Assembly: GCA_028287745.1 (NCBI GenBank) | Contig: JAQBPB010000089.1 | Coordinates: 1 to 40,903 of the forward strand | DNA from: Chloroflexota bacterium | Lineage (GTDB): Bacteria; Chloroflexota; Chloroflexia; Chloroheliales; Chloroheliaceae | Direction: 5' to 3' | Length of the DNA stretch: 40,903 nt | Part shown: one piece after another, positions 39,430 through 40,903 of the stretch | Numbering within the stretch: position 1 is the stretch's first letter | Layout: the number at the start of each line of letters is the position of its first letter | Position numbers and translations under genes: made by a program | The notes under the pieces: model-generated | Seen by the model: the letters and a program-made list of their open reading frames with translations, nothing else | Database searches by the model: none | Told to the model about the DNA's origin: nothing

Positions 39430-39860
39430 ATAAACCAGGCTCCTTTGCATTTGAAAATGTTAACCTTAAAAGGTCTGCGGTACAGGTGTTACAGTTTGAC
39501 CGGGTAAGTCCTGGTGACTCCGTAATTATTTTACCTTAACTTGCTGCTTCCTAAATTCCGGTAACCGGTTATGTTGAAAGAGATTTCACCGGGGAGAGCC
39601 AGACCGGTTTCTAACAAAAAGTTTTAACAGGCTCTATGATAGTACTTTTGCGGGTATAATAAAATTGAATCGGCGGGAAATTGAAAAATTTGTGAGATAG
39701 ACTGAAAATAATGCATTCCCGGACGGTTACGAAGCCCCTGGCAACCGCTAGAAATAGGCAAAGACGTACCTGGCATACCCGGCCATGTAAAAAGGAAGGT
39801 CCGCGTCAGGTACGGCCCTTCCTCTTTTATTGCTTATGCTCGAAACCTGTTATAGCGGGA
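39430..39860. other. intergenic region between the DsbA-like gene and a secreted-protein gene
   Basis: No convincing gene. A TATAAT-like sequence lies at about 39655-39660 on the plus strand without a good -35 at normal spacing, and hairpin-rich sequence follows at 39720-39790 (for example CGGTT with AACCG). The only firm element is the terminator at 39793-39829. Confidence 0.4.
39793..39829 (-). terminator. terminator of the secreted-protein gene
   Basis: AGGAAGG-t-CCG pairs with CGG-c-CCTTCCT, with TTTTT on the minus-strand exit and CTTTTATT on the plus. It lies ~30 bp past the minus-strand stop at 39861. Confidence 0.75.
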
Positions 39861-40718
39861 CTATTTGCCGTTGTTACCGTAGCTTACGCAATCACCCTGG
39901 TTCTTGAAGGATGCGCCATTGGCCCGTTTAACTGTCTCCCAGCCACCTTTCTTGCAGTCATCTTTGGTGGCAGCCACCCGGTATGGCTCAAAGTCGTAGA
40001 TTCTAGAATTAAGTGTGAGCGCATCCACAGCCGAAACCAGCCCTGGGTTTCCACTGCCCTGGTTGATGCCGAAGCCGCCTAAAATCACTGCCTCAGGGTT
40101 GTTGGCTTGTATCTCAGCCCACGTTTTATAGCAACTAGCGATAGCATCCTTGCATTGACTATTTATGTCCCTCGTAGACCACCACGTTCCGCTGCCCGCA
40201 GCCTGCCAGGTCTGCCACAGGCCAGATACCACTTCTCCCTGGTCTGTGTTATAGACCGGCTCAAAGACCAGCGTTGAAAAGCCCCCATCTACAGCAGGTC
40301 CGTTAAAATCTATCACCATGTTCAGGGCGGCTACCTGCTGAACTGTGCCAGTCTCCCGGTAGGTGCTGTAGCTAATTTTGTTGATGTCGCTCAACTTTGT
40401 ACCGATATGGTCAAAGTTGAACAAAAAGACTTTCTCGTTCCCGGTAGTGGTGGTAAGCTGCAGGCTGCCAACACCACGGGGCGGCGTTCCCGGCCCCTTG
40501 ACAAATTCTCCCGCTGTGGGTGGGGTTCCTGCACGGGTGTATAGGACCCAGTTGTCATTAGGTGGCGTATCTTGGACCTGGCGTGTTACATCCTGTTCTG
40601 TGACAACTACCGTCGAAGCGGCAGTGGCAACCGGGGCAGATACCAGGCTCAGGCTCAACATAGCTACCAGCGCTGCCAACGCCATTGCGGCAAACCCTTT
40701 ACATTTCTTACTAACCAA
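39861..40718 (-). CDS. secreted protein of unknown function
   Basis: This 285-aa protein starts with a clear Sec signal peptide (basic MVSKKCKG, hydrophobic ALAALVAMLSLSLV, cleavage after ATA near residue 33). The mature part is beta-rich with many Thr, Gly and aromatic residues. It ends in a short Cys-containing motif, DDCKKGGWETVK...FKNQGDCVSYGNN, that I have seen at the end of other secreted actinobacterial and Chloroflexota proteins. Two further Cys (QCKDAIASCYK) may form a disulfide. I chose TTG 40718, since AAGGAG (40726-40731) is seven bases before it. No enzyme signature is recognisable. Sequence from 40719 to the right edge shows no gene. Confidence 0.78.
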   Translation of the reverse strand: MVSKKCKGFAAMALAALVAMLSLSLVSAPVATAASTVVVTEQDVTRQVQDTPPNDNWVLYTRAGTPPTAGEFVKGPGTPPRGVGSLQLTTTTGNEKVFLFNFDHIGTKLSDINKISYSTYRETGTVQQVAALNMVIDFNGPAVDGGFSTLVFEPVYNTDQGEVVSGLWQTWQAAGSGTWWSTRDINSQCKDAIASCYKTWAEIQANNPEAVILGGFGINQGSGNPGLVSAVDALTLNSRIYDFEPYRVAATKDDCKKGGWETVKRANGASFKNQGDCVSYGNNGK

Positions 40719-40903
40719 TTGGAGTCTCCTTCAATCCAGGATACACCTGTGTGACCCTGTTGTATCTTACCACTGCAACCATACCCGCTTGCATGGCTGC
40801 TCTACTAACCGCTGAATTTTATTAGCCTCTTACCCTGTTTTTTCGCGAGTTCCGTTTTTATGCGGGGTGCGGCGTGCCCTGGGTTGCAAATCATACTTAA
40901 CCC

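Noticed and set aside
39700..39830. Possible GEMM-like cyclic di-GMP riboswitch or small RNA
   Set aside because: Only scattered similarity (GGCAACC, a GAAA loop, GGCAAAG) in the wrong order. No gene follows on the plus strand, and the hairpin at the end is better explained as the terminator of the minus-strand gene.
1..40903. tRNA, rRNA or CRISPR arrays
   Set aside because: No cloverleaf-like sequence with a conserved T-loop, no rRNA signature, and no regularly spaced repeat-spacer array was found; the 23-bp and 7-bp arrays have no unique spacers.

Overview
The window looks like Chloroflexota DNA. Pointers are a GH5-like protein ending in two copies of a 'YF..TGH...F..YW...GGL..FGYPISEE...VQYFER.RFE.HPE' module that I associate with Chloroflexota, Pro/Thr-rich secreted proteins, large TPR proteins, and a CvnD-like GTPase plus roadblock pair. 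GC content is moderate to high, and most genes have clear GGAGG-type ribosome sites. No rRNA, tRNA or CRISPR was seen. The organism assignment is inference.

Layout. 1-1384: end of an unknown Pro-rich protein, a small GTPase and a roadblock protein. 1404-2304: a leader with a terminator and possible antiterminator, then a LysE-type exporter. 2334-3748 (minus): a phospholipase-D-like protein and a small helical protein. 4170-8450: a membrane PAS/GAF/GGDEF/EAL protein acting on cyclic di-GMP. 8471-11066: an SDR, a small P-loop kinase-like protein and an aldo/keto reductase. 11100-12290: intergenic, with a broken DUF2945-like gene, a MITE-like element, one small gene and inverted heptamer arrays.

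12291-16366 is a self-contained replication and partition module on the minus strand. In order of transcription it holds a 34-bp palindrome with a parS-like core beside two perfect DnaA boxes, an ExeA/TniB-like AAA+ ATPase, ParB, a gap carrying an opposite-strand ~100-nt RNA gene with its own promoter and terminator, and a winged-helix initiator-like protein. Inside the initiator gene lies an array of six 23-bp DNA repeats. The order matches alphaproteobacterial repABC replicons (repA-repB-antisense RNA-repC, origin inside repC), but the families differ. This suggests a chromid, a second chromosome or an integrated replicon. The core gene murA in the same window argues against a small plasmid.

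16844-17875 encodes an amidase with an SH3-like tail. 18196-30289 looks like one plus-strand transcription unit: a strong promoter with a repeated operator-like site and a structured leader, a small two-helix membrane protein, a 1595-aa NACHT-like NTPase with a TPR superhelix, two more TPR proteins, and a TPR protein fused to a C25 (gingipain-like, caspase-clan) cysteine peptidase with its catalytic His and Cys intact and no signal peptide. Sensor NTPase, scaffolds, caspase-like protease and membrane protein together are the logic of bacterial conflict or programmed-death systems; I know of no described system with this exact composition.

30599-35349 encodes two coupled cell-envelope proteins (M23 peptidase with HEAT repeats; GH5-like hydrolase). 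35622-40718 carries murA, a decayed acyltransferase gene, an L,D-transpeptidase lipoprotein, a DsbA-like protein with only one active-site Cys, and a secreted protein of unknown function.
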